A stretch of 64,000 nt of DNA from Leuctra nigra (Eukaryota; Arthropoda; Insecta; Plecoptera; Leuctridae): positions 26,687,151-26,751,150 of the forward strand of contig OW203765.1 in NCBI GenBank assembly GCA_934045905.1. Direction: 5' to 3'. The position numbers and the translations under genes were made by a program. The notes below the pieces were generated by a model. The model was not told where the DNA came from. It did no database searches and saw only the letters and a list, made by a program, of their open reading frames with translations. Below are positions 43,801 through 55,208 of this stretch, piece after piece (the stretch's first letter is position 1; each line of letters starts with the position of its first letter).

Positions 43801-45258
43801 TGATTTGCTTTATGTACCCAGAGTGCGAGATGGCTGTTCTGAGTGGCAATAAAATACAGATACTTTTAAATTGATTGAGTGGATAATATTTCAATTAAAT
43901 ATGGATGTAAGTAGTGCTCGCTTATCAACGCGTTACACAGAACGATTTCCTACTTTATAAGAAATATATAATATAAGTAAGAGTACGAAGTGTTACTCCA
44001 GTCTTCTAAGCAGACTAAACTTACATGGGGGCCAGCCAGGACCCGGACCCATAAGTCCAGGGCCCTGATGGGGTTGTCCACTACCAAGTTGGTTGGTACC
44101 GTAGCCACTGTTGGAGCTCGGAACAGTGTTGGCTAGAAGAACACAGATTGTTGATTATTGTATTACAACGTCCCATCCGAAGGACGGCGTAACATTTACA
44201 GAACGGGCCTCCACAACCCGCGCTGTCGAGAGACTGATAACAGGTGGAGGGAGGTCGTCACACTAACCCCCAACTACCCCATGTCTCTCTGGCTCAACGG
44301 CAGCAACATAGCATGTTATCGTATTCGCAACAACATGAGTGCCGGCTACTGTTATGTTCATTGAGTGGATCATATTTCAATTCAGCGAAAATCAATCGTA
44401 AGTTTCTGCGCGATACGAAACAATGTATCGAGATTTTGTGCGTGTCGGAGCTCGCTCATCAACGCGTTACTCTGAACGTTTCCTAAAGCGATTATAAATT
44501 GTATCAGTGTTTTCAAGCTCAATTCGCACTCTCAAGAAATTAGTTGGCATAATTTATTTTAATAGATTACTTCTCATTCAAGTTAAAGGCTATCAATATT
44601 GTAATAAATAGTGCAATGATATTATTCTATTTTCAATTAAACGGACGTCGACCTTATTATTTGTGATTGCGACATATGCTCAATCACAGTTGGTTTTTCC
44701 CCTATTAATTCCTTAACCGATAATACGATTTCACAGCCCTCTAGGTAGTTCGTAAATGACTTATTACTGATTGTTGTCGCGTGATGTATATGTTGTCAGG
44801 TGGGCCATAGCTCAAAATTAAGACAGTTCACAACAATGTTAGATTTTCCATTGTTGAGATCCAGTAGGCTGAAAATGCTATGTTGTTGCTTACAGTAAAA
44901 GTGGTTGGTCTGTTCCTCGGTTTATTAGGCAGTAAAGGTATGTTGAGTGAGTATGAATGTACAGTACGACTTGGCTGAGTGGAGCAACCGCTCCACTAGA
45001 TTATATAATGTAGGAAAATGTAATCTCCAATCTAGAAAATCAAAAACTTCGAGTTGTAGGTGCATAAAATTATGTCGATAAGGTTTCATTACTTTGAACT
45101 TCTTTTGTAGATAATACTGAAAGGAACCAAATTAAATAGTTTGTAGACATTTTGTTGGCGCTGGTCATCCATAAGTCCAGCAATATATACTTACCTTGTA
45201 TTGATGCTGTACAAGCGCCAATCAAACACCCCACTAAGATCGTTGCTAGAAGACGCAT
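40848..45258 (-). CDS. Secreted C-type lectin with Gly/Pro-rich linker (gene A), seven exons
   Basis: Exons on the minus strand: 45258-45195, 44132-44025, 43644-43537, 43397-43246, 41970-41799, 41073-40920, 40854-40848; 254 residues, all phases consistent. Residues 1-18 are a signal peptide (MRLLATILVGCLIGACTA). Two 108-nt linker exons each end in GPGPGWPP. The fourth exon carries GQGPPGQGPPAGYKQVPG. The lectin domain is 121-252, with WDAAR, CENDGAHLAVINS, WIGARE, QPNN, DDC, DPC and HICEFEPR. QPN replaces the usual EPN/QPD and WDD replaces WND. The final exon codes only for Gln and a stop. It is probably a secreted carbohydrate-binding protein; Gly/Pro repeats suggest an extended stalk. The 5' leader next to the ATG resembles that of gene C (GATCACAGCATC), so the genes are tandem duplicates with one inversion. 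Confidence 0.87.
41971..42022 (-). repeat. Single splice-site repeat unit in gene A
   Basis: GTTGCCAG occurs at the acceptor and once more about 36 bp upstream. This looks like the unexpanded form of the array found in genes B and C. Confidence 0.65.
42840..43175 (+). repeat. F1 family fragment, 3' part
   Basis: Ends GACGCTCGCTACACTCGCTC. It lies in gene A intron 4, with CAAAATTTCAAATTGATCGG modules. Confidence 0.55.
43895..43955 (-). repeat. F1 family 5'-end fragment
   Basis: Inverted GTGCTCGCTTATCAACGCGT followed by TTTCCTACT. A second such end lies at 44440-44490. Confidence 0.5.
44800..45000 (+). mobile_element. H-family 3' fragment (H4)
   Basis: 5'-truncated; ends GTGGAGCAACCGCTCCACTAG. 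Lies in gene A intron 1. Confidence 0.55.
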
Positions 45259-45434
45259 GATGCTGTGATCCAGTCGAGAGATGATCTGACAGTCGGGAGA
45301 GAAGAAGTTGCAATCATGTCATCGGGGTCAAGGGGTCAAGAACATGCATTGCGATTGATGTAAACGGATGCATGGCAAGGAAAATGAAGCGAAATTTGAT
45401 TGATACCAAAGTTTGACTGAAATTGGAAGGGGAT

Positions 45435-45590
45435 AAGAAAGTGGATGGATGAAAGTTGGGGAGGAGATGGTAGAAGCTTATTACTTAGGAACCTTTCGAT
45501 GCGTTTCCATTCTTGACTTAGGGAAAATAGAAAACTAAGTCATAAGGGTCGGTGTAGAGACCGAACTCGGGGGTCTCCGAATGAATATTA
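45435..45590 (-). mobile_element. Decayed tRNA-derived SINE
   Basis: Minus-strand body GACTTAT, TTTTCCCTAAGTCAAGA, then AGGTTCCTAAGTAATAAG parallels the SINE at 33343-33551, with many substitutions. The A-box is not clear. Confidence 0.45.
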
Positions 45591-45635
45591 TTTGCTTTAT
45601 AAAAGTTTTGAAAGAATCAGGATTATTATAATTAC

Positions 45636-46970
45636 TAGGAAAACGCTCAGTGTAACGCGTTGATGAGCGAGCACGGGTACGTGCAAATTCTCGAACCGGA
45701 AATGCGTACACAACGCACAGAAAACATATACATCCATATGGAATTGATTATGATATCAACTTAAAAGTGTATGCTTTTCATCGAAACTTTAAAATAGCAT
45801 CTAAGCACCTGGTTCATAAAGCAAATCAGAATCAATTTTCAATTGGCACTGGAAAACATTCATTTCGATACTTCATTACTGACAGATATTAAAAATGTAA
45901 ATAACTTCATACGTTCTTAACTGATTGGGATGACATTTTGTAAAATAAGAGACAATATTGGTCTTAATGATCATGCAAAATATGAGTTTGATCAGAATTA
46001 TCGAAGACCGTTTTCATTTTTCAGCCTATCAGGAGATATTTATTTAAATTTTAACCAATGAATCTGAGTAACGCGTTGATGAGCGAGCACGGATACGCGC
46101 AACACCTCGAACCGAAATTCTGTCTATCGAAAATGTCATTAAAAGCCAATAATTCTAAAATTTCGCCACAGATTTGTATAGAAATCTCAAAACATTCCTA
46201 AAATATTGGTCCAAATAACCATGCAAAGCTTTAAGTTGATCAATTGAACCTTTATGATTGAACTGTTCCGTGTTAATTTTCAAAAATCACAGGATCTCCT
46301 TCAAAAAATATACCTGAGACCACTCATATGATATAAGTGTGTCTACACAATATCAGATCGACTGTTGAACGGTCATTATCAGTTTCATTTGCGTTTGAAA
46401 GTTTCTGCTCTAACTACCTTGCCTTGAACTGAAGAGTCGAAGTCGCCGTGAATTTGACAGCCAACACGCTAATAGTCCGTAAAATGTCAATAACGTTTGG
46501 ATTTAAACACAGATTAGTATGAAAATTGTCAAAAATGCAGATAATGTTGGACCCAACCATCATGCGAAGTTATAAGTTGATCGTTCAATCGGTTATAGTT
46601 TAAATTTCTAAAAACACAGGAAAGATGGTTTTAAATTTTAACCAATGGGAGGATTTGGCTGAAACTTTGTTTGATTGGGTACAATGTTGGGGGTAATGAC
46701 TTGTCAAAATTTCAATTTGATCAAAACAACCAATCGAAAGTTAATTTTTTTAAAATTTGAACCAATCAATGGATTTCAAAAAAATTAGGGTCTGCAACAA
46801 TCAGAAATGTTACGTACATGTGTGCAAAATTTCAGCTCGATCGAAGAAAAACTCTGACCTGTATATCGTCAGAAACAGAAAAAAAAAAAAAAACAAACAA
46901 AAAAAAAAACAGAGGTCCGTGCCAAAAGAGCCAAATGGAGACGCTCGCTTCGCTCGCTCAATTAAAAACA
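45636..46970 (+). repeat. F1 family, composite copy
   Basis: 5' end ACTAGGAAAACGCTCAGTGT, 3' end CGCTCGCTTCGCTCGCTCAA. An extra 5' end (AACGCGTTGATGAGCGAGCA) near 46072 shows that one copy is inserted in or recombined with another. Confidence 0.65.
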
Positions 46971-47145
46971 TCTTGATTGATTCTTTCTGTGGTGGTTACT
47001 GGTCGCCATAATAGGGTATAGTCTAGGAAAATTATATTTTAGAATAAAGTTCTGACTTCTGAACACATAATATAATGGTATCATTTTTGTTGTGGGATGA
47101 ATAATTTTCAAGGAATTAATTTACAGCGTTTGATAAATTTCGTAC

Positions 47146-48455
47146 TAGGAAAACGCTCTGTGAAACGCGTTGATGAGCGAGCACGGATACGCGTAACACC
47201 TCGAACCGAAATTCTGCGTCTATCGAAAATATCATTAAAAGCCAATAATTCTTGAATTTTTCACAGACTTGTTTAAAAATCTCCAAATATCACTCAAATA
47301 TTAGTCCCAATTCGCGTTTTCGGGCTGACCAGATGGCAGCACTGACCAGCACTGACAATGCGTCTATAACAACCGCGACACGCAATTGTCATGGTTACGC
47401 GCATTGGTTTGTTGTTGTTGACGTTGGTTTGGTGTCATGGCCGCTTTGTGCGGAATCGAAGTGTGAGTGAAGTGGAATAACTTGTGAGTAGTGATTAGAC
47501 TTCAATTTATGTTTTCTATCAGATTCTTTACCATTGTGGGTCATTTCCGAAGATAATAAGTAGGTAGGTACTGCCTTTCTGATTAAAATGACATTGCCAA
47601 CATCAATAAAAATGGCGGCAGTGGCCGAAACGAAAACGATTACTTCTACAGCACTTATAATTTCTCACACTAGAGTGTGCCCCCTTTGCTCGAAAACGCG
47701 AATAACCATGCAAAGTTTTAAGTTGATCGATTGAACCTTTATAATTGAACTACGTTCCCAGTAAATATTAAAAAATCACAGAATCTCTTTCAAAAAATAT
47801 ACCTGGGACCACTCATATGATATTAGTGTGTGTACACAATATCAGATCGATCTGTTGAACGGTCATTATTAGTTTCATATGCGTTTAAAAGTTTTTGCTC
47901 AACTACCTTGGATTAGAACTGAAGAGTCAAAGTAGCCGTGATCAACATTTTCGAGAAATTTGACAGCTAACACGCAAAATGTCCGTAAAATGTCAATTAC
48001 TTTTGGATTTAAACACAGATTAGTCTGAAAGTAGTAAAAAATACAGATAATGTTGGTCCCAATGACCATGCAAAGTTTTAAGTTGATCGGTCATACGGTT
48101 CTAGTTTAAATGTCAAAAGACACATGAATTTTTTTTTTTAATTTTAACCAATGGGAGGATTTGGATGAAATTTTATTTGATTGGGCAAAATGTTGGTCGT
48201 AATGACTTCTCAAAATTTCAAATTGAACGGACCAACCAATCGAAAGATAATTTTTTTTAAATTTGAACCAATCACAGGATCCCTTTTAAAAACGATCCCA
48301 GAGCCCGCATAGATTACGTTAGTACGTGTGCAAAATTTCAGATCGATTGGTTGTGTGGTTTGATCTGGGCAGTGCAGAAAAAAAAAAAAAAAAAAAAAAA
48401 ACACAGAGAAAGTGCCATAAGAGTACCGTGGTGACGCTCGCTACGCTCGCTCAAC
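47146..48455 (+). repeat. F1 family copy split by another element
   Basis: Starts ACTAGGAAAACGCTCTGTG and ends CGCTCGCTACGCTCGCTCAA after an A23-like run. The family module GTCCCAA/TAACCATGC is split by the insertion at 47311-47702. Confidence 0.65.
47311..47702. mobile_element. About 390-bp element with TTCGCGTTTTCG ends
   Basis: Inverted termini TTCGCGTTTTCGGGC and GCTCGAAAACGCGAA (14 of 15 match). It interrupts an F1 copy. The junction is ambiguous by 1-2 bases, so the target duplication is not certain. No transposase ORF. Confidence 0.6.
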
Positions 48456-49313
48456 AATTTAAAAACAGGAAAATTGAGAATGACACATTTACACAATACA
48501 CATGTACATGTGATGATATTCAAAGCAACCTTCAATTTATGTTTGGTACTTACAAGAGATCGCGACTTTATAAAAAAACTATTTGATTAAAAAAGTGAAT
48601 GTGCGTAGACTATCAATAAAAACTCTGCCATAATTTTATTTTAATCTCAATTATGTCCAGATTCTAATGACTTTTAATTTCTCTTCTGACGTGAAACATT
48701 TTCACCGTCAGTCCATGGTGGGTAGCGCAACACAGCCCAATCCATACAAGCAACTTTCGGTTGGGCAACTTGGTTCTGCACATGTGCAGAACTTAAAGAG
48801 AACACTTTGTAGAATAAGACCGCAGTTCAAAAATATACGATCACCGGCCAAATAAGAGAGAAAATGTGCAAAGTGAGAAATTATAACCACAAATCTGGCA
48901 ACGCTGCACATGTAAAAACGCAACTTGTTCACTTTGCGTTTTTTCTGTTAGAGGATGAAAAAACACGAAGAACAACAATGTTTACGCACTCTGATACTGC
49001 AAAAATGCGACCTTGTAAAAATCACATTAAAGAAAATCGCGTTTATCTCTGTTCAATATGTTTTTGGACAAGTTGCTTTTTTGAAATGTACCTCCTCATT
49101 TCATCACCAATTTGTATAAATTGCAGCGAATTCTAAGCACCATGGCTGGGTTGGAAAAGTAACAACCCAACTGACTCTGCGCAAACAAACGATAATTATA
49201 ATTACAACTGGCGGTTTTCAACAATAGGAAATCTCTCATAAGATTCACATCTGTGATCTGTAGCGGTTGTACTTTTCTTTTTCCCTCGTAGTGTGTACAT
49301 AAACGGCCTCACC
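48456..49313. other. Upstream region of the channel gene
   Basis: No recognised gene or repeat. A further 5' exon is possible, since a TCGTAG acceptor-like site precedes the first visible ATG. No TATA box stands out. Confidence 0.5.
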
Positions 49314-52300
49314 ATGAGTATGTGGAACTTGAGCAAGTTAAGTGTCGGTCACAAATGTAATCAACCACCTGTACCAGATGTGTTATTTGAAGTTTATCCC
49401 GGGAACAGTTGGTATGATCGTTTGGCAAGAGCATTGCGACGTATTTGTCTGGTTTCCAAGTGGAACGGTCGTACACTCAAGTATCTCAAAAGCAAAACAG
49501 CTATTGAAAATGAGAAAACGCGTCAACTTCGACACTTTCCCTACATGATTCACCCGTTCAGCAAGCTCAGGTTTGTTGCCAGACGTTTCACCACACAACC
49601 TTCACGTCTAAAGCTGGGTCCACATAGGCCGTTTTTCCGTTTTGCGTTTTCCGTTTTTACTCATTGAACATCTCCGTTTTTAGTAGTACTGTCCACATAG
49701 AGCGTTTTGCGTTTTGCGTCTTCTACAAAAACTTTTTTAAGCACCTTAATCCCCGCCTGGTTAAAACTTTACTTTTGAGATGTCAGGAGGCCGTGGAAAA
49801 CAAAAAATGTTCTTTCAACATTATTTATATCTGTCAGTGACAGTTTGTGAGTATTTAGATGAGCTAATTTTCTTCCCAAGTATGTAATTTTAAAATAATG
49901 CATCTAGTGTTAGATCGGCCATGTTATTTGACCATGTGACGTAGTCGTACGTGATTGGTTATTAAAAGTTTTACGTCACTTCCGCCGTGCGTCTTTTTTA
50001 AAATCCTCGTTGAAGTTTATGCGGCGCGGCGAGGATAAAATCCGCGTGCGGCGGGCTTGTGATTGGTCAAGAGAGAAAAACGGAAAACGCAAAACGGAAA
50101 AACGGCCTATGTGGACCCAGCTTAACTCTTCAAATCTTTGCGAAAACTACGATTATGCTGTCATAGTAACTTGAAAAACTTCCAACCTTTCAGCTCAGAG
50201 TGTTATGTCAATTTGAACAAAGTTGCTGTGAAATGATTTTACAAAAACCCTTTTTTCTAGAATTTTCTGGGAAATTATACACATGGCATTTGCGTTCGTG
50301 ACAATACTTCTGATTCCCATCGAGATAACATTCTACGACAACAAGGGGGAGGAGAAAATGCGACTGAGTCACAAACGTCATTTCATCATTTCCTCAGACG
50401 TTATTTACACATTCGATATTTTCCTCCATTTCCTCACGGGCGTGTTCCAAAGGAGGATGAGAAACATTAAACTTGATCCCAAGTTTGTGGCAAAGTAAAT
50501 ATCTTAAACACCTGCAATAGACCTGGAGGCCAATTCTTGAGTTTTCGTGTTTTGAAACCATGTGTGTTTTCATTGTTTAAAACGTAAAAAAGTTGAAGGC
50601 TAAGCAATAGTTGTCAACTGTTTCAAGTTTTATACAATGAAAACACACATGGTTTCAAAACATGAAAACTCAAGAATTGGCCTCCTGGTTGCTAGGTAAC
50701 GGACCTTAATTTTGTTTATTTCACTGGTCCACAAGAAAATTTTCAATAGTTTAATCGTATTTTAAATATAGTTACATAATGTATATAATAAAATGAAAGA
50801 CATAAACGGTATGAAATAAATTATGAAATTTTATCAAGGAAGATATTGATTACATAATATTTATGTACTGAAATCATCTGTGCACCAGTGAGATTTTGGT
50901 CAGATGTGACATAATATGCAGACACTCTATACAATTGATGACATTTTACCTCTTATGTGTTACCTATAAAGAGATACTGGCTGCCACTAATTTATGAATG
51001 TTCTGATGTTTTAGAAATTATATTAAAGGAATGTTGCTATTGGATTGTCTGATGGCTGTGCCACTTTATCCGCTTCAGAGTCTCACCTATGAACAGGATG
51101 AAGAATACATGAAACCGATCAATGCACTTGCGTTTCTGAAGCTCTTGAGAATTGTCCGATTGCTCATTTACTATTACAATTTCAAAGAGGTAGGTATTTA
51201 CTTATTCGCACTAAGAGTCGAGTTTTGCTCAAATCATTTGTATTTTGTATGTGATATTTTATTACAATATGAATAACTTTTCCAGGTTTTCGACGTGTCA
51301 TTTTTCATAGATCGCTTGATACAATTGTTTGGAGTGACATTCTTCTATTTGAACGGAGCTGCATGCATATTATTCTTCACGGCACGAACCACTTACGGCG
51401 AGAAAAAGTAAGATCATTTTATATCCTTATTTGCGAACACAAATTTAAAGAAAATGCAAGTGCCCTGTGTAAAATTTACTTAATTCTAATAAGAAAATGA
51501 CCCAAATATATTAGATAGTAATGCTAAGAGGTATTATTACTACTTAGATGATTGTTAACTTCTTCCTTTAATTATATAATATCAGGCGTGTAGATATTTG
51601 CCTTTAAAAGAGTCAAATTTTCTGAAAACAATAAATAAAATACGACTTCGAGGTAAAGAGACAAAAAACTTCAATCACGTAAGTTATACACATTTGCATG
51701 TTTATAGACCTCTAGGGGTGAAGAAAAACCTTCACACAATAAAAGATTCCAGGTTATTTTATTTTTATAATGTGAACCCAGCTTTTTTTATTGCCACGAT
51801 TTTATATAAGCTTGGCTGCACCGCTTAGGCCAAACCGTTGAACCAACCATTCTGAAATTTTGCACACACACTAATGTCGTATGAGCGGATGATGTGTATT
51901 TTTGTAATACGTTCCTATGATTTGTTTAAACTGAAACTTATAAACCATTTCGAACGATCAACTTCAAGTTTTGCATTGTCATAGGGACAAACATTTTCTA
52001 GGTACCTATTTTCAATACCAATACCTAAATTCAAAAGCTGTTGCCATTTGACTGACATTTTATGCCGTTTTGAAATATTTGTCAAAATTATTAAATTCGC
52101 ATGGAATTACGAAGGCTCGCTTATCAACGCGTCTGAGTAGTGAGCGTGGCCTTGAAGAGTTTTTAATCGATTTTTATCAATATCTTTTACCAATGTAATT
52201 GTTAACAAAATAGGGTTTTGTTCGAGTATTCAGAACAGTTCAATGAAAATAATTTCATAGTTTGGAATAAGTTATTAGTTTTATTTTGTCCAACAGATGT

Positions 52301-55208
52301 TAAGTGCCATAATTTTACTAATTTTCGGGCACTAAACGTCTGTAGGACAAGTAAATCTAATAAACAATTACAAGCTATGGAATTAATTTCATTGAACTGT
52401 TCTGAATACTCGGACAAAGTCTTATTTTGTTAACAATTACATTGGTAATAAAATAATGCAACGTACGAGTCTTCTGAACTGTTCAATGTAAATAAATTAA
52501 TATTTTGGCAAAGACTGTTAGTTTAGACGTTTAGTACCTGAGTGAAAATTAGTAAAAATATTGCACTAAACGTCTGTAGGACAAAATAACGCTAATACGC
52601 CATTCCAAACGATTTAAAAAAAAATTGTTTAGAAGACTCGTTCGTTGGCTTATTTTAATAACAATTACATTGGTAAAAGATATTGATAGAAATCTATTAT
52701 TTTATTTTAGCTATTTCCATTGGTTTTCAGTTCACAGAGTGCTGACATGGCTGAGTCTACTGTGAGCAACATGTCTTCTTGGATCGTTGCCTCAGAGATT
52801 CTGGACAAGAGTATGACGGAGCAATACGCATTCAGCATGTTCACGGCAACAAGCTTGACCTTCGGCGCGGGGATCGGCAGCTTCCCGACCACGTCAGAGG
52901 ACCAGTGGATCGTGATCATCGTGGGGACGCTCGGCCATCTACTGCTATTCTACATTATGGGTAATAACATTGGTTTTATTGTCTATGTTAGAACCTTTTA
53001 AGCATAACTTTAAACTGTTCTCACTGAGGAATCGATCATGATCGAAAAGCTCAATTGTAATCGTAAATGTGTCGAAGATTTGAATCTAAATCCAAATCTC
53101 GATTGATCGAATTGATTGATTGAATCAATCCACTAATGCATTTTCATTCATTTTTAGGACATTTTGTATACATTCGACGATTCAAGTTTCCTTGAATTCC
53201 AACCCTTTCAAGGGGGTTGAATTCAAGACTTGGATCGTCTTAATGAAAACATTGAAGCATTTATCACATTTCCCAGTCTTGAATTCAGGACATCTCTTCA
53301 ACATTTTCAATAATTAGATCATGTTCTATTTTCCTTCAAGTCTTGAAATACTTCAACCAATTATTAATTTCACCGCAACTTGAATCAACAATAAACATTA
53401 AATCGTCTAAATAATCTTTCAAGTTTCCTTGAAATCAAGGGTTGAATTCAACTTCTTCAAGGAAACTTGAACCGTGTATTCAGGCTTTAAGGATAAATAT
53501 TCAAGAATAATACCTGTATTCAAGGGTGATTTTTACGTATCGCCTGGGCTATTTCGTCGTTCATTCTTCTCCAGCCAACATCATGTAGTACATCTTCTCC
53601 AGCCAACATCATGCTCATCTTCTTCTCCAGCCAACATCATGTAGTACATCTTCTCCAGCCAACATCATGCTCATCTTCTTCTCCAGCCAACATCATGCTC
53701 ATCTTCTTCTCCAGCCAACATCATGTAGTACATCTTCTCCAGCCAACATCATGCTCATCTTCTTCTCCAGCCAACATCATGTACATCTTCTTCTCTAGCC
53801 AACATCATGTACATCTTCTCCTCCAGCCAACATCATGTACATCTTCTCCTCCAGCCAACATCATGTACATCTTCTTCTCCAGCCAACATCATGTACATCT
53901 TCTTCTCCAGCCAACATCAGGTACATCTTCTCCTCCAGCCAACATCATGTACATCTTCTTCTCCAGCCAACATCATGTACATCTTCTTCTCCAGCCAACA
54001 TCATGTACATCTTCTCCTCCAGCCAACATCATGTACATCTTCTTCTCCAGCCAACATCATGTACATCTTCTCCTCCAGCCAACATCATGTAGTACATCTT
54101 CTCCAGCCAACATCATGCTCATCTTCTTCTCCAGCCAACATCATGTACATCTTCTTCTCCAGCAAACATCATGTACCTGTCTAAGATCCAACACGCTGCG
54201 GAGACGAAGTATTGGGAGATGTTGTCGGAGGTCCAGAAGTTCATGCGCCAGAAGAAACTGCCGGCCGATCTGCAGAAGAAAGTCGTCACTTATTACAACT
54301 TCAAGTTCCAGAAGAGTTACTTCGTGGATTATCACATCATGAAGTCCATCTCTCCGCAGCTGAAAGAAGTAAGTATCTCGAAACAGATATATGTTTTGTA
54401 TAGCGACACATTTGGTCCAGAAGGTGTTTAAACATCAAATAATAAGAGAGAAGATGTTATACCGGGTAAACGATTAAAACCTCACAACAATCTTTGGACC
54501 GACTCCGGTATAGTCAAAAAATTAAAAATATAAAATACACGGAATATTTCGAAGATGTTTCTATCTTCTTCATCAGGTGCACACTGACGTAAAATCTACC
54601 TCGACCGCCAAACCCCAGATAAAACAGCTGATGTAAACAAACCAACCGCCAGCTCAATCACAACACAGAAAACAGCTAACCGGCTAATAAACACACCGTG
54701 ACACAAAAACCGAACGCCATGATTCACTCTATGAACGCTAAAACTCAATTACCTACTTTTCTTCAAGACAAAATAATAACATCAAAATAACCTCACTGCA
54801 GAAGAAATACAAGTACACTACGACTTTAAATAATATTATGCTTCTATTATGTATTATAATTTGTTATTCTTTTATAATATTTAGATTAAGCTAGTTGGTT
54901 ACATGGAGTATCAACAGACCGATAATTGAAATAAATTGAATTGAATAAACGGAACCCTCTACATGAGAATATATCAAGAGTGTGTACCTATCTTCTTGCA
55001 GGACATAATTCTGCACTGCTGCCGCAAACTGATCGACAACGTGTCGATCTTTCACAACTTCCCTGCGGAACTGCTGGACCGCCTCTCCATGTGCCTCCAC
55101 GTCGAGTACTTCCTCTCCGACGACGTCATCGTCCAGGCGCAGGAGCCCGGAGACTCCATGTTCTTCGTCAAGTCCGGGACAGTCGCGCTCTACACGGACG
55201 GCAAAGAG
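49314..55208 (+). CDS. Divergent HCN-like / cyclic-nucleotide-binding channel, seven exons, 3' end beyond window
   Basis: Exons by GT-AG and phase: 49314-49570, 50261-50494, 51015-51189, 51286-51407, 52731-52960, 54163-54368, 55002-55208; 477 residues in the window. The N-terminal domain ends in the family signature FPYMIHPFSKLRIFWEII. Exon 2 encodes S1-S2, exon 3 S3-S4, exon 4 S5. Exon 5 encodes the pore helix, filter and S6. Exon 6 is the C-linker (AAETKYWEMLSEV, FQKSYF). Exon 7 is the start of the cyclic-nucleotide-binding roll (GDSMFFVKSGTVALYTDGKE). The filter reads GAGIGSFP (308-315), without the GYG of HCN or the GET-type filter of CNG channels. S4 keeps few charges (K206, R209, R212). 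Ion selectivity and voltage dependence are therefore open. The rest of the binding domain must lie past the 58-bp array. Confidence 0.88.
49612..50122. mobile_element. 511-bp MITE, PIF/Harbinger-like
   Basis: Inverted ends AGCTGGGTCCACATAGGCCG, continuing about 48 bp, match at 50122 reversed. TAA is present on both sides (49609-49611 and 50123-50125). It is in channel intron 1. The ends resemble the MITE at 35939. Confidence 0.8.
50525..50685. mobile_element. 161-bp hairpin MITE
   Basis: Ends GGAGGCCAATTCTTGAG and CTCAAGAATTGGCCTCC. The arms of about 65 bp are nearly perfect. In channel intron 2. Confidence 0.75.
51408..52110. other. Channel intron 4, 5' part
   Basis: AT-rich; 51840-52110 has diverged F1-type modules (TGAAATTTTGCACACACAC). 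Nothing else recognised. Confidence 0.45.
52128..52695. repeat. Foldback plus tandem fragment of the AGGACAAAATA repeat family
   Basis: 52185-52455 is a palindrome with centre near 52318; both arms carry TGAACTGTTCTGAATACTCG and its complement. 52560-52690 is a further partial copy. Members also lie at 19395 and 41215. The last copy ends about 35 bp from the acceptor of exon 5. Confidence 0.65.
52961..53562. other. Channel intron 5, 5' part
   Basis: Unique-looking AT-rich sequence with imperfect TCAAG-rich repeats (about 53170-53480). No gene. Confidence 0.5.
53563..54162 (+). repeat. 28-bp minisatellite of the exon 6 acceptor, about 22 copies
   Basis: The unit is CATCTTCTTCTCCAGCCAAC followed by ATCATGTA. 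It contains a pyrimidine tract, CAG and the first exon bases; the final copy is the real acceptor of exon 6 (CTCCAG at 54157-54162). A few units are shorter (25 bp). Confidence 0.92.
54369..55001. other. Channel intron 6
   Basis: 54540-54720 resembles a retroelement 3' end on the minus strand (CTGATGAAGAAGATAGAAAC). The rest is AT-rich with a TTCTTGCAG acceptor at its end. Confidence 0.45.

Noticed and set aside
44158..44486. Two overlapping forward ORFs of about 70-80 codons in gene A intron 1.
   Set aside because: Not similar to any family I know, no splice context, and the second overlaps an F1 repeat end.
48666..49136. Small forward ORFs upstream of the channel gene.
   Set aside because: Unremarkable composition, no domain and no support for translation.
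53611..54342. Forward frames rich in HHVHLLLQPTS-type repeats.
   Set aside because: They arise from the 28-bp intronic array; the real exon 6 is in another frame from 54163.
54550..54590. Second hammerhead-like core on the minus strand (CTGATGAAGAAGATAGAAAC).
   Set aside because: Only 8 nt separate the two core boxes and they do not make a stem II.
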